Below, one piece after another: positions 50,912-63,668 of a DNA stretch of 64,000 nt (position 1 is the stretch's first letter; each line of letters begins with the position of its first letter). The notes below the pieces were generated by a model that saw only the letters and a list, made by a program, of their open reading frames with translations, was not told where the DNA came from and ran no database searches. Both the position numbers and the translations under genes were made by a program. The stretch is taken from assembly GCA_027605045.1 (NCBI GenBank), contig JAQFWX010000070.1, positions 124,001 to 188,000 of the forward strand, written 5' to 3'. The stretch comes from Phallus indusiatus. Its lineage: Eukaryota > Basidiomycota > Agaricomycetes > Phallales > Phallaceae.

Positions 50912-53042
50912 ATGCGGATACTGACTTGGAATGTTGTAAGCTTTTTTAATGAACCCTCTTCGTGCACACTCATGCTCATGAAATTATAGAATGGAATCAG
51001 AACTTTACCTCAGTACCATCCGTATGTACATGATGTTACTCGTCTCTCCATCGACTCGGAGCATGACGCTCATTCTTTTGAAGATGGAATTCTTTGAAAA
51101 CTTCAGATGCTATCCTAGATGAACTTAAAGCCGATATAATATGTTTTCAAGGTCTGTTTTAAGTCGGGTTTCCCCTAGACCTGACATTGTCTGAAAGGAA
51201 CACTACTACCTCAACATAGAGATGAAAACGCAACGCAACACATTACCAAAATACTTTCCACTTCCCACGAAATACGAGTCATTTTTGTCTTTCCCACTTC
51301 ATAAAGGTGGATATAGCGGTGTCGCGGTTTATACAAAAACTCGTTCTGTCGCACCTTTAAAAGCTGAAGAAGGTTTGACCGGAAAGCTACAACCAAAACC
51401 ACCATTGGATGCCACTGAACGAATATCACCATCTTACCCCTTGCTCAGCGATCTATCCATCTACCCCGAAGACGACGGATCTAAATTATCCAGCTTGATG
51501 GACTTGGATTCCGAAGGTCGAACTCTCATACTGGATCTCGGTTTATTTGTTCTTATAAACGTGTATTGTCCGGCGGAAACATCAGAGACGCGTCTTCCGT
51601 ACAAGATGAACTTTCATCTGCTTCTGCAAGAAAGGGTCCGCAAGCTGATCGAAGAAAAGAGAGAGGTATTGGTTGTAGGAGATATCAATGTCGCTGCTGC
51701 ACCAATTGATCATTGCGATGGAAATCTTCCGAGTAACTTTACAACATTCTGGGACAGACCACCACGTGCTTGGTTTAAGAACTGGTTGTTCCCTCTTGGT
51801 CCTATGGTTGACATCGTCCGGAAATCGTGGCCCGATAGAAAGGGCATGTACACATGTAGGTTGTGCAGAACTGGTTGAATATGTTACAGGTCTTAAAAGG
51901 ATGCGTCATGTGTTATAGGCTGGAATACTCGAATATCCGCACGGGATGTGAATTACGGCAGTAGAGTGGACTATATTCTCGTAACAGAGGGTCTTCTTCC
52001 GTGGGTACGAGGCGGTGATATTCAGCCCTCCATAAAAGGCTCGGACCATTGTCCGGTTTTTGTTGATCTATACGATGAAATTCGTTTGGAATCTGGTGAA
52101 ACGCTTAATCTGAAAAACGCGATGGAGTATGAAGCAGCAAAAGGTCGTACTCCGCGCATTGCAGCTAGGTTTTCGGATGAGTACAAACAAAAGATTTTGT
52201 CATCTTTCTTCCTATCAAAAAGGAAGAACGAGTATTCATCCTCTTCTGGGTCCAGTCCGTCGACTACTCCGCCGGAGGATGTTCAGCGAACTCTCACGAC
52301 GAAGGTAGAAACTACTATAGAAACTGAAACGATGGATCCGGTTCAAGTATCATCTCAAGAATACCCATCATTACCTTCTTCAGGTTCTGTTACCACGCTA
52401 GCAAGCTCTCAGACGACAACAACCGTAAAACCACATCACAAGAGGAGCCGCGGCGACCAAAAAGACGGAGTCAAACACAAGAAGCAAAAGATAAACCAAG
52501 CGAAAATCTCATCGTTCTTTATGAAGGACTCGGACGGAAAGTCGCCCTCATTATCGTCGTCAGTGCGTTCCTCCAAGGTTGCAAACGAGGTTATTGACAT
52601 TGACGAAGCTGAGTTGTCTAAGCGTCAGATTGAAGAAGACCGGTTGTTGGCTCTGCAGTTGTCGCAACTAGAAGAAAATCTTGATACCTCTTCTTCGGCG
52701 CCGTCGAATTCACAAAGTAAGGATGCGTGGAGCGAGATGCTTGCACCAATTCAACCTCCCAAATGTGATGTCCACAACGAGCCTTGTAAGGAATGGACTG
52801 TGAATAAAGCAGGTCCGAATAAAGGCAAAACATTTTTTCTCTGTTCACGGTGCGAAACGTTCACATCCTCTTTTTAATTGTTTATCTAAATTTTTGTTAG
52901 GCCTGTAGGGCCAGGTTATGACAAAGGCAGGGCAGAACGACTGAGAGAAGAAGTTGATACTCGGTACCACTGCAACTATTTCAAATGGTCGAGCGAGATT
53001 AGAAGAGAAAACCAGAAGACAAATGTAAAACTGAGGCGGTAA
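50912..53042 (+). CDS. APN2: AP endonuclease 2 (Apn2/APEX2 type)
   Basis: Base-excision repair nuclease acting at abasic sites and 3' blocked ends. Exons: 50912-50935, 50990-51021, 51084-51151, 51220-51855, 51919-52849 and 52901-53042, 610 residues. EEP nuclease motifs: RILTWNVNGIRTL at the N-terminus, ICFQEMKTQR, VVGDINVAAAPIDHCD, SRVDYILVTEGLL and GSDHCPVFVDLY. A disordered linker carries a PCNA-interacting-like box (AKISSFFM). The C-terminus is a GRF zinc finger (CDVHNEPCKEWTVNKAG, FFLCSRPVGPGYDKG, CNYFKW). All features are standard for eukaryotic Apn2. Confidence 0.96.
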
Positions 53043-53509
53043 TGAGACTTTGCTCAGCGGGTAATGCATTTTTCATATCATATGCATCATATAATTGGGG
53101 AAACACAAGGAAGCTGTAATATCCCGGGTTTAAGTCGACTGCCCCTCGCCGATAAACAACTTCGCCGGTTTTATACATATAATTTTCCACACGTCTCCAA
53201 TACAATACACGCATACAATAAGTCATTGAGACATTTACAAAAAGGACTTGTTATTATGCCCTGGTGTAGAGGAGGAGATTTTTGGAGGTGCCATAATGAC
53301 GGTCAATGATAGTTTCAAAAAGTGTCGCTCTGATTGCTAAGTATCCCCTTTATTCGGATCATACTTGTGACAAAATTTTATGTCGTGCATTACATGAATT
53401 TGAGCTAAGAACATAGTCCTGTTAGATTGTTTGTCGCAACTAAGTCAACCTTCTCCGAATCTGAACGGAAGTATCGCACTGTCACACTCTTGTACTTCTT
53501 TCCAGCTTC
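53043..53509. other. Intergenic stretch, no gene seen
   Basis: 467 bp between APN2 and the Scy1-type gene on the same strand. No supported frame. Confidence 0.6.
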
Positions 53510-56500
53510 ATGGATTACTTGAGAAACCTTGGATCTGCTGCCGCATCTTCTTTATTACAAAAATCTGGGATATCATTACCCTTCTCGCTGGGAGAGAAAG
53601 TCACATCTTTCGAAGGAAAAACCATCTGGTCTCTATATGACGCTACCAAGCGCGTGAGTTTTAATGTGCCAAATGCTTTGGTGGGCCTCCTTAATTTTCC
53701 CAATCTCGACTAGGATGATTCTAGCCCAGTGTCAGTATTCTCATTCGATGCGAATCAAGGCAATAAACGATCGCAGCTCCCTCTTGCGAAGAACGCACTA
53801 AGGAAGCTCCGAACAATCAGACATCCAGATGTATTAAAGTTTATCGATGTCGTTGAAACAGATTCCACTATCCATATCGTGACGGAGCGTGTTCAACCGC
53901 TGTCAAAAGCCTTGCATAATAGTCCACAAGGAAAGGAAGATTGGCTATGCTGGGGTTTGCACCGAGTGTCAACTGCGCTGGCATTCGTCAATGAATCATG
54001 TGCTTCCACGCATGGAAATCTGCATGTCGATTCTGTTTTTGTTGCTAGCTCGGGAGAGTGGAGGCTTGGTGGATTTGAATTGTTGAGCAGTGCGAAGGAT
54101 GATGCAGCTGTGTTATATGTTAGTTGTTCCTTCTTTTGTCAGGTTCTCTCTCGAATTATAATCTTCTCTAGACTCTTGGAAGCCTTATACCCAATGCGTC
54201 AATGTACGCCTCTCCTGAAGTTGCTAAGAGCGGGTGGTCTGTTTTGAAGGAGTGAGTTTGCATTACTCTCCTCTCCGTACAGTTATTCTGATTTCTTTAG
54301 GTTACCGGTTTATGCACAAGACGCTTATGCCTTAGGTCTTTTTATTTATGCTTTATATAATCCCAATGCGCCACTACCCTCAAATAATGCAACCACACCC
54401 CCTTCTCGTGGGTCGATACCTAATGTGATATTCACGCCGTTCAAAAAACTTTTGAATCCAAGTGTTAAAACCAGGTTAACACCCAAAACATTCCTTGACA
54501 ACGGGAATTCCTCCGGTGGCTACTTTACTGAAAATCCGTTAGTCAAAGTCTGTAAGGGATTATCAGATTTTGCGCTGTCAGGCGAAGGCGAGAAATTAGA
54601 ACTTTTACGGTCAGATTCTTTCGATATATCGTGCAGTTCAAATCGTTTAACCTTTCCTTCAGAACCTTGAAAGAATCTTCGGATTCCTTCCCTCCCTCAT
54701 TTACACTATACCTTATTTTACCGTCGCTGATGACAGCGCTTCAACATGCTGGTGCCACCGCCCCAACACTACTCCCACTAATTCTCCAGCTTTCGTCGAA
54801 AGTGCCACCTTCAGATTATAACTCGCTTGTCCTTGGTCCTTTAGTTAAACTTTTTGCCAGTCCTGACCGTGGAACCAGAATGGCCCTTCTGGAACATCTG
54901 CCGGAATTTGCTGATAAGCTCGACGAAAAGATGGTTGTAAATGATATCTGGCCTCATCTAGTATGTGCTTCCTCCATCGTATTTCTCCACTCTCCCGTAT
55001 TTATACTCGATGTTCACAGCAAACTGGGTTTACTGATACAGTTGCCGTTATCCGGGAAGCAACAATCCGGGCAATCACTCTTATCGCTCCCAAGGTAGTT
55101 ATCTAAATGGCTGGGTCTATAAAAAATATCTTATATCACCTCCAGCTATCCACTCGCATTCTAAACAACGATTTGCTACGTCACCTTGCGAGAGCCCAAA
55201 GCGATCAAGAGCCTTCTATTCGTACTAACACAGCCATTCTCTTGGGTCGTCTTGCCCCTTCATTGAATAACGTTTCTCGTCGAAAAGTATTGGTACCAGC
55301 ATTTACTAGAGCCGTCAAGGACACCTTTGTACATGCTCGGGTTGCCGGACTTATGGCCTTTATGGCCTGTGGGGAACTCTTTGACCCAGAAGATATGGCC
55401 AAAGGTGTACTTCCTGTTATATCTTGGACCCTTGTTGACGGAGAAAAGTAAATTTGCTCGTATCATACTGAAACGTGACAGACTTATCCATTCCCTAGAC
55501 TCGTTCGTGATCAAGCCTTCAAAACACTGGAGTATTTCGTGAAAAGATTAGAAGAACATGCACGAAATATGGTTTGTGCTTTCCTGCCTAGTTCCTAACA
55601 TAGGCTCATCGTTTGTACAGCCAGAAACTACTCAGGACGATCCTGCTACTCGGTTAGCCGGTATTGCAGGTCAAGGTTCACAAACAGTACAAGCCACACT
55701 TGTCAATTCTGCGGCTGGCGCTGCTGGTGCATTGGCTGGGTGGGCAATCTCTTCGATTGGCAAGAAGGTATTGAATATTGTCCAAATGTTACCTTAGCTC
55801 TGACATCGATTTATCATAAGCTTACCGCAACTGACATGCAAACGGGGATTGGTGCTGAGGGTGCCACATCCGCACCCGCAATAGCTTCAACTTCATCAAG
55901 CTCAAACGGTTTCCCGTTCAGCGCAGCACCACAAAACAAACCCGCTGTTCCTCACTCTGTACCCACATCACCTAGATCTGCCCCGGCGAAAGGGAAAAAT
56001 CTACAGCTTGGTGCCACAAAATCAACCACCACTAACACACTTCTATCTGCGGCTGAGTGGGGCGAAGAGGATGGAACAACAGATGCCTGGGACGGTGACC
56101 TGATGGACGTCAACGCCGATGCTGACGACTGGAGTACGTGCAACAAGGCTATTATAAATTTCTTGTCTGATTGACGTTGTATCACAGGTGCATTTGAGAC
56201 AGCCCCAGTAATCACAACACCTCCTGATGATAATGGTATGGTTCATCAACGATCATAGTGCACGTGTTTTCTCAACAATATTATTGTTCAGACGCTTGGG
56301 GAGAATTTGACGACAAACCGAAAGCAAACCCTCCACCAACAATACCAAAATCACCTTCAAATCCCTCAAAGCTTTTATCCGCTGCTCAAACATTGCCGAA
56401 ACCTCAGCCCCTTCGGATGGGTAGCGAAAGCAAGGCCATTGACAGAAGTCCAAGTCCAAACCCTCCGGCGGCGTTACCTAGCATGGCCGGTTTGAGCAAA

Positions 56501-56652
56501 GAAGAAAAAGCTGCTGAAATGGCTAAAAGAAAAGAAGAGCGGAAGCAGGTACGAAATTCACGTGGATTTTGTCATTCGGTCTCTAAATGTCCTTTATTTA
56601 GCGTATCGCGGCACTCAAAGAAGCCAAGAACAAAAAGACGGCCGCAGCATAA
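53510..56652 (+). CDS. CEX1: Scy1-like pseudokinase with HEAT repeats (Cex1/SCYL1 type)
   Basis: Cytoplasmic protein of a family implicated in tRNA export from the nuclear pore and COPI traffic. Thirteen exons: 53510-53653, 53714-54118, 54172-54251, 54301-54609, 54663-54960, 55020-55094, 55146-55447, 55499-55571, 55621-55767, 55821-56133, 56188-56235, 56292-56548 and 56602-56652, 833 residues. The kinase-like half (about residues 1-300) keeps SLYDATKR and LRTIRHPDVLKFID but has HGNLHVDSV for HRD and GGFE for DFG, so catalysis is unlikely, as in the family. HEAT-like helices follow (VREATIRAITLIAPK, RTNTAILLGRLAP). The tail has Trp/Asp-rich motifs (WGEEDG, DAWGEFDD) and ends in a basic coiled coil (EEKAAEMAKRKEERKQ). 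The symbol is by family resemblance. Confidence 0.93.
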
Positions 56653-56739
56653 TTTTCATCAAGAAAATACATCGAGGGTATATGGTCAATATAGGTACAC
56701 ATTGCTTATGGTATAGTACGGATACATCGTGAAAAAGCA

Positions 56740-57225
56740 TCATTTGCTGCCAGTGGTAACTTGCTCCAGGGAAGCAATTTCCAATCGAACAAGCTTTTCA
56801 GCCTTCGGAGGCTGATCCTCGACGCGATCTTCATCGTTATCGGCTGATTCTCGAGGGGGGACTGCGCAATGAATCGTGTCAGAATAGTGGTTACGTGTAG
56901 TAATTAATTGTTCGCGACATACCGACGAGGTTGATAATACCAAACATCCGAGACCAGTGATCCATTACTGAACCATATACTGTTGTAATAAATGTAATGA
57001 CGCGTGGCAGATGCGTGGATTGGTGTATCACATACTTTGTCCTGCTTCTGCCATGATTTCACAATCTTCTCCTAACCCTTCTAATCTTTCGGCCAACTCC
57101 GAGCTGATTTTATCGAGAGCATTTACAGCTGCATACTCTTTCCTCTTCTCTAATAGACGTGTAGCTGATGAGACATTGACACCAAGATTCGATGCGCGTA
57201 TCGACGCTGCAGATGAGGGGCGCAT
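56740..57225 (-). CDS. DAD2: DASH complex subunit Dad2
   Basis: Kinetochore-microtubule coupling subunit found in fungi. Exons 57036-57225, 56923-56979 and 56740-56861, 122 residues. N-terminal coiled coil (ATRLLEKRKEYAAVNALDKI, SSELAERLEGLGEDCEIMAE), then the family signature YGSVMDHWSRMFGIINLV and a short C-terminal tail (EKLVRLEIASLEQV). Length fits the family. It faces MED12 head to head with 143 bp between start codons. Confidence 0.93.
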
Positions 57226-57368
57226 CGGATTTGAGCAACGGCGAACGTGACGGACAGGTTCCCAAATTTAGACGCGTGGTGACAAACAAAACAAATGAAC
57301 TTTTGAATTCCAATTGGGTTCGCGCGCCTTCTGCTATAAAGGTGTCGCTTTGTTCCTATCTTAATTTC
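57226..57368. promoter_or_regulatory. Short shared promoter region of DAD2 and MED12
   Basis: 143 bp separates the two opposite start codons. A TATAAA at 57335-57340 lies 29 bp before the chosen MED12 ATG; a TATA box so near the ATG would leave almost no leader, so transcription may start further upstream or at a later ATG. No separate DAD2 element was identified. Confidence 0.5.
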
Positions 57369-60300
57369 ATGCTTCACATGCCTCGCAGTGGAGAAGGGAG
57401 CGAGCCCTTGAAAAAATATCACGCTGAGCCACCCCAGTGGCTGTCAGCGGCACATACCAGCGCAGACCTCGGTGCGTGGACACGGCAACTCCCAGAGAGT
57501 TTGGTTCATTAGTTGACTGATAACTTTCTATAATTGCACAGGGTTTCATGGTTTCTTTCCTCCCAGACCAGATCAGCCCGAAGATTTGCTTTCAGACTCA
57601 AATGTTAAACATGGCTACAGTGCACAGACTATGGGGGTATGTCAATTGGTCTATGAAGGCTATTCGACAGATCGAGCATATACTGATGCTTCTCTAGGCG
57701 GAACATTTCTCTTCCCTAGCTGCAAGCAAAGATCGTATCTTGCAGCATAATGCCCTATCAGATTTGAATGAGCTCATGAATCAAGTTTTGGTTCGCCGGG
57801 CGGAGAATAATGCACACTTACCGTACGCTTGTTCATCCTTCAAAGGTTCAGCTGATTTATTAGGAATTTAGCGATCATGTCTATAAACCTCCTCAGCGAA
57901 TAACCCTCAGCGAAATGCGCAGGCAATCGTGGCAGGCAGATTTCTTCAATCCTGACGTTCCGTTACATACTATTGGCGATAAGATTCCACATGCTAAAGG
58001 GCACGATCTGCTGGTTTTGCTACAAGATAATAAAGTTCCTATATCTCGTGCAGTCTGGTATGTCCGGGGCCTGGGCGGAAATGAAATAGTACGTTTTTTT
58101 ACCATTCCCGGTTCCTTCCTGACCCTTGTTCTCTCTTTCCAAACGTAGCAAGGAATGCGGAATCGGCCAAACTATAACCCTACTCAATATAGCATAGAAT
58201 GGGCTAACGTGGTTACTGGTTATCTTAAGAAGCTCTTAGCAGAAGTCGCATTGCCCAGTGCGGCGAGACTTGGGTTAAACATCAAACAAACATTTAAGCG
58301 AGTTCTCAATGATCCTGAGACTCGGGATAAGTGGGTTTCTAAGTTCTCGTATTGGTGAGCTCGACAATATATTCCTCAACTATTGAGCTGTACTGACAGT
58401 CGTTGGATAGTCTCGACCTTCTACGCGAATTCTATGCCGAATCGTTAGTCGACCATGCGATATTTCTATCTTGGTTAGCACAGCAAATGCAATCATCCAA
58501 TCTTGCGCAAGCAATATTTGTGGCACGAATTACGGATGAATATCTAGAAGGAATGCTTCCATATCGTGCTCTACAAAGAGCTTTGATTGACGGTTGTTTA
58601 GTGAAACTGGCAGAGGTAAGCTGTAGTCGTACTTTACTTCGAAAGGATAACAATTTATTTATTTCTAGATTCAAATATCTACGGGCAGCGAACACTTAAC
58701 TTCGTTAAACATTGCCTTGCAGAGCCTTTTACAAGTGCGTTTTCATATTATAATTATTTCATTAATTATGAGCCTTAAACAACTCCAGAGAATGTTCATC
58801 TACAATCCTGATTCTTTTGTCAACCCCAAAAACTGGTTGACATATTCGCCCATGATTACACAAATATTACGCGACTACCCGTTCTCTGCAGCACCAAACC
58901 GGAGTGAGTGGGAATCAGCAATCGAAAATGATCTAGACGATGTAACTCGTCGCAATGCTGCCTTGTCCTTTCACATCATTCCCGAACGCGCCACAGCCAA
59001 AACCAAGTTTACGATGAGCGATATCAAGGTTGATCCTGTTGTTCGGCCTCGGTCTCGAACGCAGCTGATCATTTTCCAGCTTCTCAATTCTTTCACAGAA
59101 ACTACCAACATTTCCTCGACTCCGATTTTAGATATCTCATTTGATGATATGGATTCATTTTATACCAAGCTGAATATGCTTCTCACTTGGAGTATAACAT
59201 CACACCAGTATGGCGATCACAGACCTTATGCTGTCGCATCTTTATTATCGATATGGATGCATCGTATGGAAGACAGGGCAATACGGCGGGGCTTGCCTTC
59301 GCCTGACGAACTTATTCAAAACAAGCTATTTGAGTGGCTGGACACTTCAGATGTTGTCACGAATTCAAATAACCTTTCCGCAATTACTATCACATTCGGT
59401 CAACTGATTTATAAAGCAACATTTTCCTATAGCAAATATTTACATCGGCTCATCGCTCGTGGCGAGAAAGGTTTGCTTGTTAACCAGGTTCGACAGTCTC
59501 CGTAATTGTATTATTTCTCGGCTTATCTGTTAGCAGGAGCCTCCATCGCGCCATCGTCCTTTACTGAGATGCCTTCCTCTTTTCGATCCAAGTGCAGCAT
59601 TGACAAACCAGAGAAAAGTATCATTGTATGGCATCTCATGTAGAACCCCTCCGGAAGAAGTCAAAGAAAAAGAACTTCGTCGGTTATTAAGGACATGCTT
59701 ACCCGAATTTTTTGGGGGTATGAAAAATTTACTTCCTCTTGCGAACATGCAATTAGTTTCTTATGTATATCTAGGAGCGCCATTACCTCTCGACGATCCT
59801 ATACCCTTTCAGCCTGAAGCTTTCTTATCAGGTACTCGTTATGAGCACATCCGTGTCTTGCAGCACTGGTTATACCCTATTTTTGAGAAACATATTAAAC
59901 GGTAAGCATGGGACTGTTGCGATATAACCTTCTTTGAGAAAGCTTCGTTTAGTCCCATCAATGGCGGTGACGTGATAAGCCCGCAAACCTATTATACCAC
60001 GATGCATATTCTGTCTTTATTGAAGACTTATCGTATACTCTTGAATGTATGTCTCGTACCGAATTGATGACTCGGCGTTAACGTTCATTTAGGTAAACAT
60101 TAAACTATTGGCAGTTGTGTCAACTCCGGAGCTTCTGAGTGCCATCATAGATACTCTACGTCGATACACGGACATTTGGACCTGTATGGACGCGCATGGA
60201 ATATTGGTAGATGCTTTGTGCGCTGCTCATGAGACATGGAACTGGAATTTGAAGCAAGCCCACAGTCGGCCGCTTCTATGTTTCCTTATCGAATATCTCG

Positions 60301-63294
60301 AGCATTCTGCAATGGCCCCTGAAGCTAAAAATCGGATTAACGAAGACGCGACGGCGTTGATGCACGTTAGTTCTTTTTTCTTTTTTCTTTGCCGTGTTCT
60401 GTTTTGTTGACCAGATGTTTAGGGCCTCGTTCCGCCACTTAGTTCTGGTCAACGGGAGCCTGGAATTCTGGCGCGAATTTCTATGCTCTCGCGGGAGGAT
60501 GATACTAGTCTTGCGACCAGTATCTGGATGCGACATGCCTCTTCGCCGACCTGGGTGCAAGAGGTCTGGCAAAATACATTAGAGGCATTACGGGAACTTC
60601 AGTCTTCCGACATGGATGCGGATAGTCGCAAAATCTGTATCCTCCGATATGCTCAATTTCTCTGGGACATAGACCAACACCTGTTACCTAGTTCGTTTGA
60701 TCAACTGGTGTTCCAATGGGCAGCTGGACCAGGCAAGACCGAGCTTAGACAATTCGACAATGAAATGTGGTCTGCGATGACAACTGTTATTCTTGATTTG
60801 GTTACTAAAGATGTTTTAACGGCCCCAAACGTCATGAAGGGAATTGTCTATCCTATCTGGGAAACTTGCATCTCTCCTCATCCCAATCGCTCGGTGATGC
60901 TTCGATACACCATCACGATTGCATCACAACTTGTCGTTCCGAGTCTCGATGGTATCGAGCTGACTAGCACCCGGCTCGAGGAAATTCAAAAGCTACAAAC
61001 GCGCCGTCGTGCTATGTACGTTGATGAAAACTTTGGTCTGCTAGTGAAAGCCTTACCTGGATTGGTGACTCTTGAACACGCAGCGGGTATTGAGGAAGAT
61101 CTGTGCCAGATAGTTTCTCAACTTCGCGTGGCTGTTAGTAAAGATTCAACTTTTCGTATGGTGGCATATCGGAATTTGGAGATGGTTTCCAGGGCGTTCT
61201 GGTATGATCCAGATTCTCAGTCGCTTCCTCAGGAATGCGAACCTCATTTGGGAAATGCACTACAACAAATTTTGAGCGATTCCAAACCTTGTTCGTCTAG
61301 CTCCTTTTCTCATCTTTTTCTAGTCGAGTTTTATTTATGAAATCAAATTGTTCAGGGGTACTACAAGTTAGCGCGTTCGATTGGCGGACACTTTCGTCTT
61401 TCCTTAGCCCGTGGAGATATGCCCGAACAGCAATTGAATTACAACTCGCTTTACGTTCCTTGGGTGCTAATCTTCGCGATCCTCAATTAAAGGAAGATGC
61501 CAGCAAAGACTTGTACGAGTTTGGGTCTAGTTTCTTTGGGCAACCTCTGACCTCCGAAGAAACGGACTTAATTGCTGATATGCTGAGAGGTATAAGCGGC
61601 ATTGTTGCGTGCAAGGTTTGCTCTCCCTTTTCAGTACTTGAATTCGATAAGAACTTTTTTCTTCTTCATAGCTTATTAACAGCGGATTACAACGCATAAC
61701 TGAACTGTTTAAGGAGCTGGAAGACTTATCATCTACAACGACCATCCGCAAATCGCTTCACAATGTAGGAGAAGCTTTACACCTGATCTGCACCATTCTC
61801 CAGCCTCTGCAAGCGGATCCGTCCGGACTTCCTACACTAGAACCCGACGTCCAAGACGCGTTTGTCGAAGTCGTCAAAACTGTTACACAAAAACTGGAAC
61901 AGCACACCCTTGCTAGTCATGCTTCAGACGATATTACGGATTTGGTGGTTATCATTGCGCGATTGTGGCAGTTTGACTTGTGTTTACCCGGGGCTTGGAC
62001 ACGGCGTCTGAAGGATAATGTTTCTGAGGTTTTGGTGTCCATTCTTAAATTGGCCATTGTACGTCGACATTATTTTGTTTTCTCTGTCGTAAGTGAGGCT
62101 GACACTATTGACAGAGGTACAGTTGTGGTATAATGGCCAATTCGATCGCATTCGATGTTCTACTCGACACTGCGTTTGTTCTATTCGATGGTACACAAAA
62201 CATTTTTGTCCAGTTATCTATCTACGCTTTCTCTGATCATGCTTCGTTTAGAAATCCCGCGAGATTCCAAAGCTTTAACTATTGACCTGTTTCAATATAC
62301 ACCTAACATTAATCACTCAGATCTACCAACTGAAATGTCAAGCTTACAACGGCGTCGTCTCACTTCTCTTTTATCTTTTATTCCAGATGACACCTATGTT
62401 CAGAACCTGCGGTATGCATGGACAGATTCCTCTGGTTCTCTGGTGATAGGTAACGAAGTTCAAAATAATCCTTGGGAATGGGCCGAAAGCATCGAACCAC
62501 CCGTTTCAACATCTAAACTCACACGCGAAAAGCCTGAATTGAAGAATAACTCTTCAATTCCGTTAGAGTTGTTTGGAACGCGTCCGACGGGGGAACGTGT
62601 GATTGGAGAGTTACCTGAAACTCGAGCTCGGGAAGCTGCAGTCGCGAGACAACTTCAGGACGGGTTAGCGTCTGATAGTATGTTCGAGCGGGACTGGAGA
62701 GATTCTAGAGTGGTGGATTATAAAGCTGATCTTTCGGAGGAGTATGGTAACAACAATAAGAACAATGAAGGAAAAGACGAGACGGGGGATGTGGCATTGG
62801 GGACCACCGGGTCATCTTCACAATTAGGTATTCCCGGTTCTGGTGGATCTTCACCTGCCCCAACTATTCGTTCACATCGCAGCTCGACGGGTTCTGCCCG
62901 AACACTTCACCAGCAGCAGCAACAACAGCAATTGGGACAACGGCAGGGGCACAGAGCGGGATCTGTACTCTCGACGTCGAGTCGTGGACGATCCTCCGTA
63001 CATGGAGATACTTCGGTCGTTGGTAGCGGGGGCGGAGGGAATGCAGACTCCGCGGGTGCAACAACAACAACAACGGCGACGTTGACAATAGGAGGTGCGG
63101 GAGTTGCAGGAGTGGGTGTATCGCATGTGGGAGCGAAACGGAAAGCGTCACCTGGGGGATCGTCGTCTTTGACTGCGAGTGAATTTGATGGATCAGGAGG
63201 TGCTGGAGGAGCCGCTGTTCGTGGTGCGACGGTTGCGAGACGTGGACGGCCTAGAGGGTCGGGTACTGGACGAGGAAAAACAAAAAAGAAATAA
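57369..63294 (+). CDS. MED12: Mediator complex subunit 12 (Srb8)
   Basis: Subunit of the Mediator CDK8 kinase module, activating CDK8 and repressing or tuning RNA polymerase II transcription. Sixteen exons: 57369-57471, 57542-57636, 57698-57822, 57872-58088, 58149-58354, 58411-58615, 58669-58734, 58789-59487, 59537-59901, 59953-60046, 60093-60365, 60423-61290, 61356-61615, 61672-62058, 62115-62190 and 62252-63294, 1693 residues. The N-terminal Med12 signature is clear (FHGFFPPRPDQPEDLLS, VKHGYSAQTMG, then NPDVPLHTIGDKIPHAKGHD and VPISRAVWYVRGLG). The C-terminal 230 or so residues are low complexity: a Gln run (HQQQQQQQLGQ), a Thr run (ATTTTTATLT) and a Gly-rich end with an RGRPRGSGTGRGKTKKK-like basic tail. 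The start is the ATG at 57369; 57378 is also possible. Confidence 0.93.
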
Positions 63295-63668
63295 ACGGGA
63301 ACTGATCTTCTTGGATTGTTTTTATTGGTCTTTCTTGGATTTGTCTTTTTTTTGGTCTTTCTTTTATTATCCTGCTTTGTTGTTTTTGTTTTGTTGTCGT
63401 CGTTTATGTATTGTTGTAGATTTTATATGTATGCGCTAAAAGCAGCTGTAGCATTATAATTTTCTTAGAATCATTTATTTCGAAAATAGAAAAAAAAGTC
63501 CAACGTCCACAAAATAATATATTTACACGCAATGATTACTCGACTGTTACTAAAATGCTCCTAAAGATAGCGAGTGAGAGAGAAAAAGGGATGGCGTTCT
63601 ACAAAGAGTACATATAACTATATATTTAAAAAAAAATCTTTCTAGAGTGTTTTTTCACGCATCTTTGG
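63295..63668. other. Convergent 3' flank between MED12 and PCK1
   Basis: T-rich after MED12, then A/T-rich. It holds the two 3' ends facing each other; no gene seen. Confidence 0.65.
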
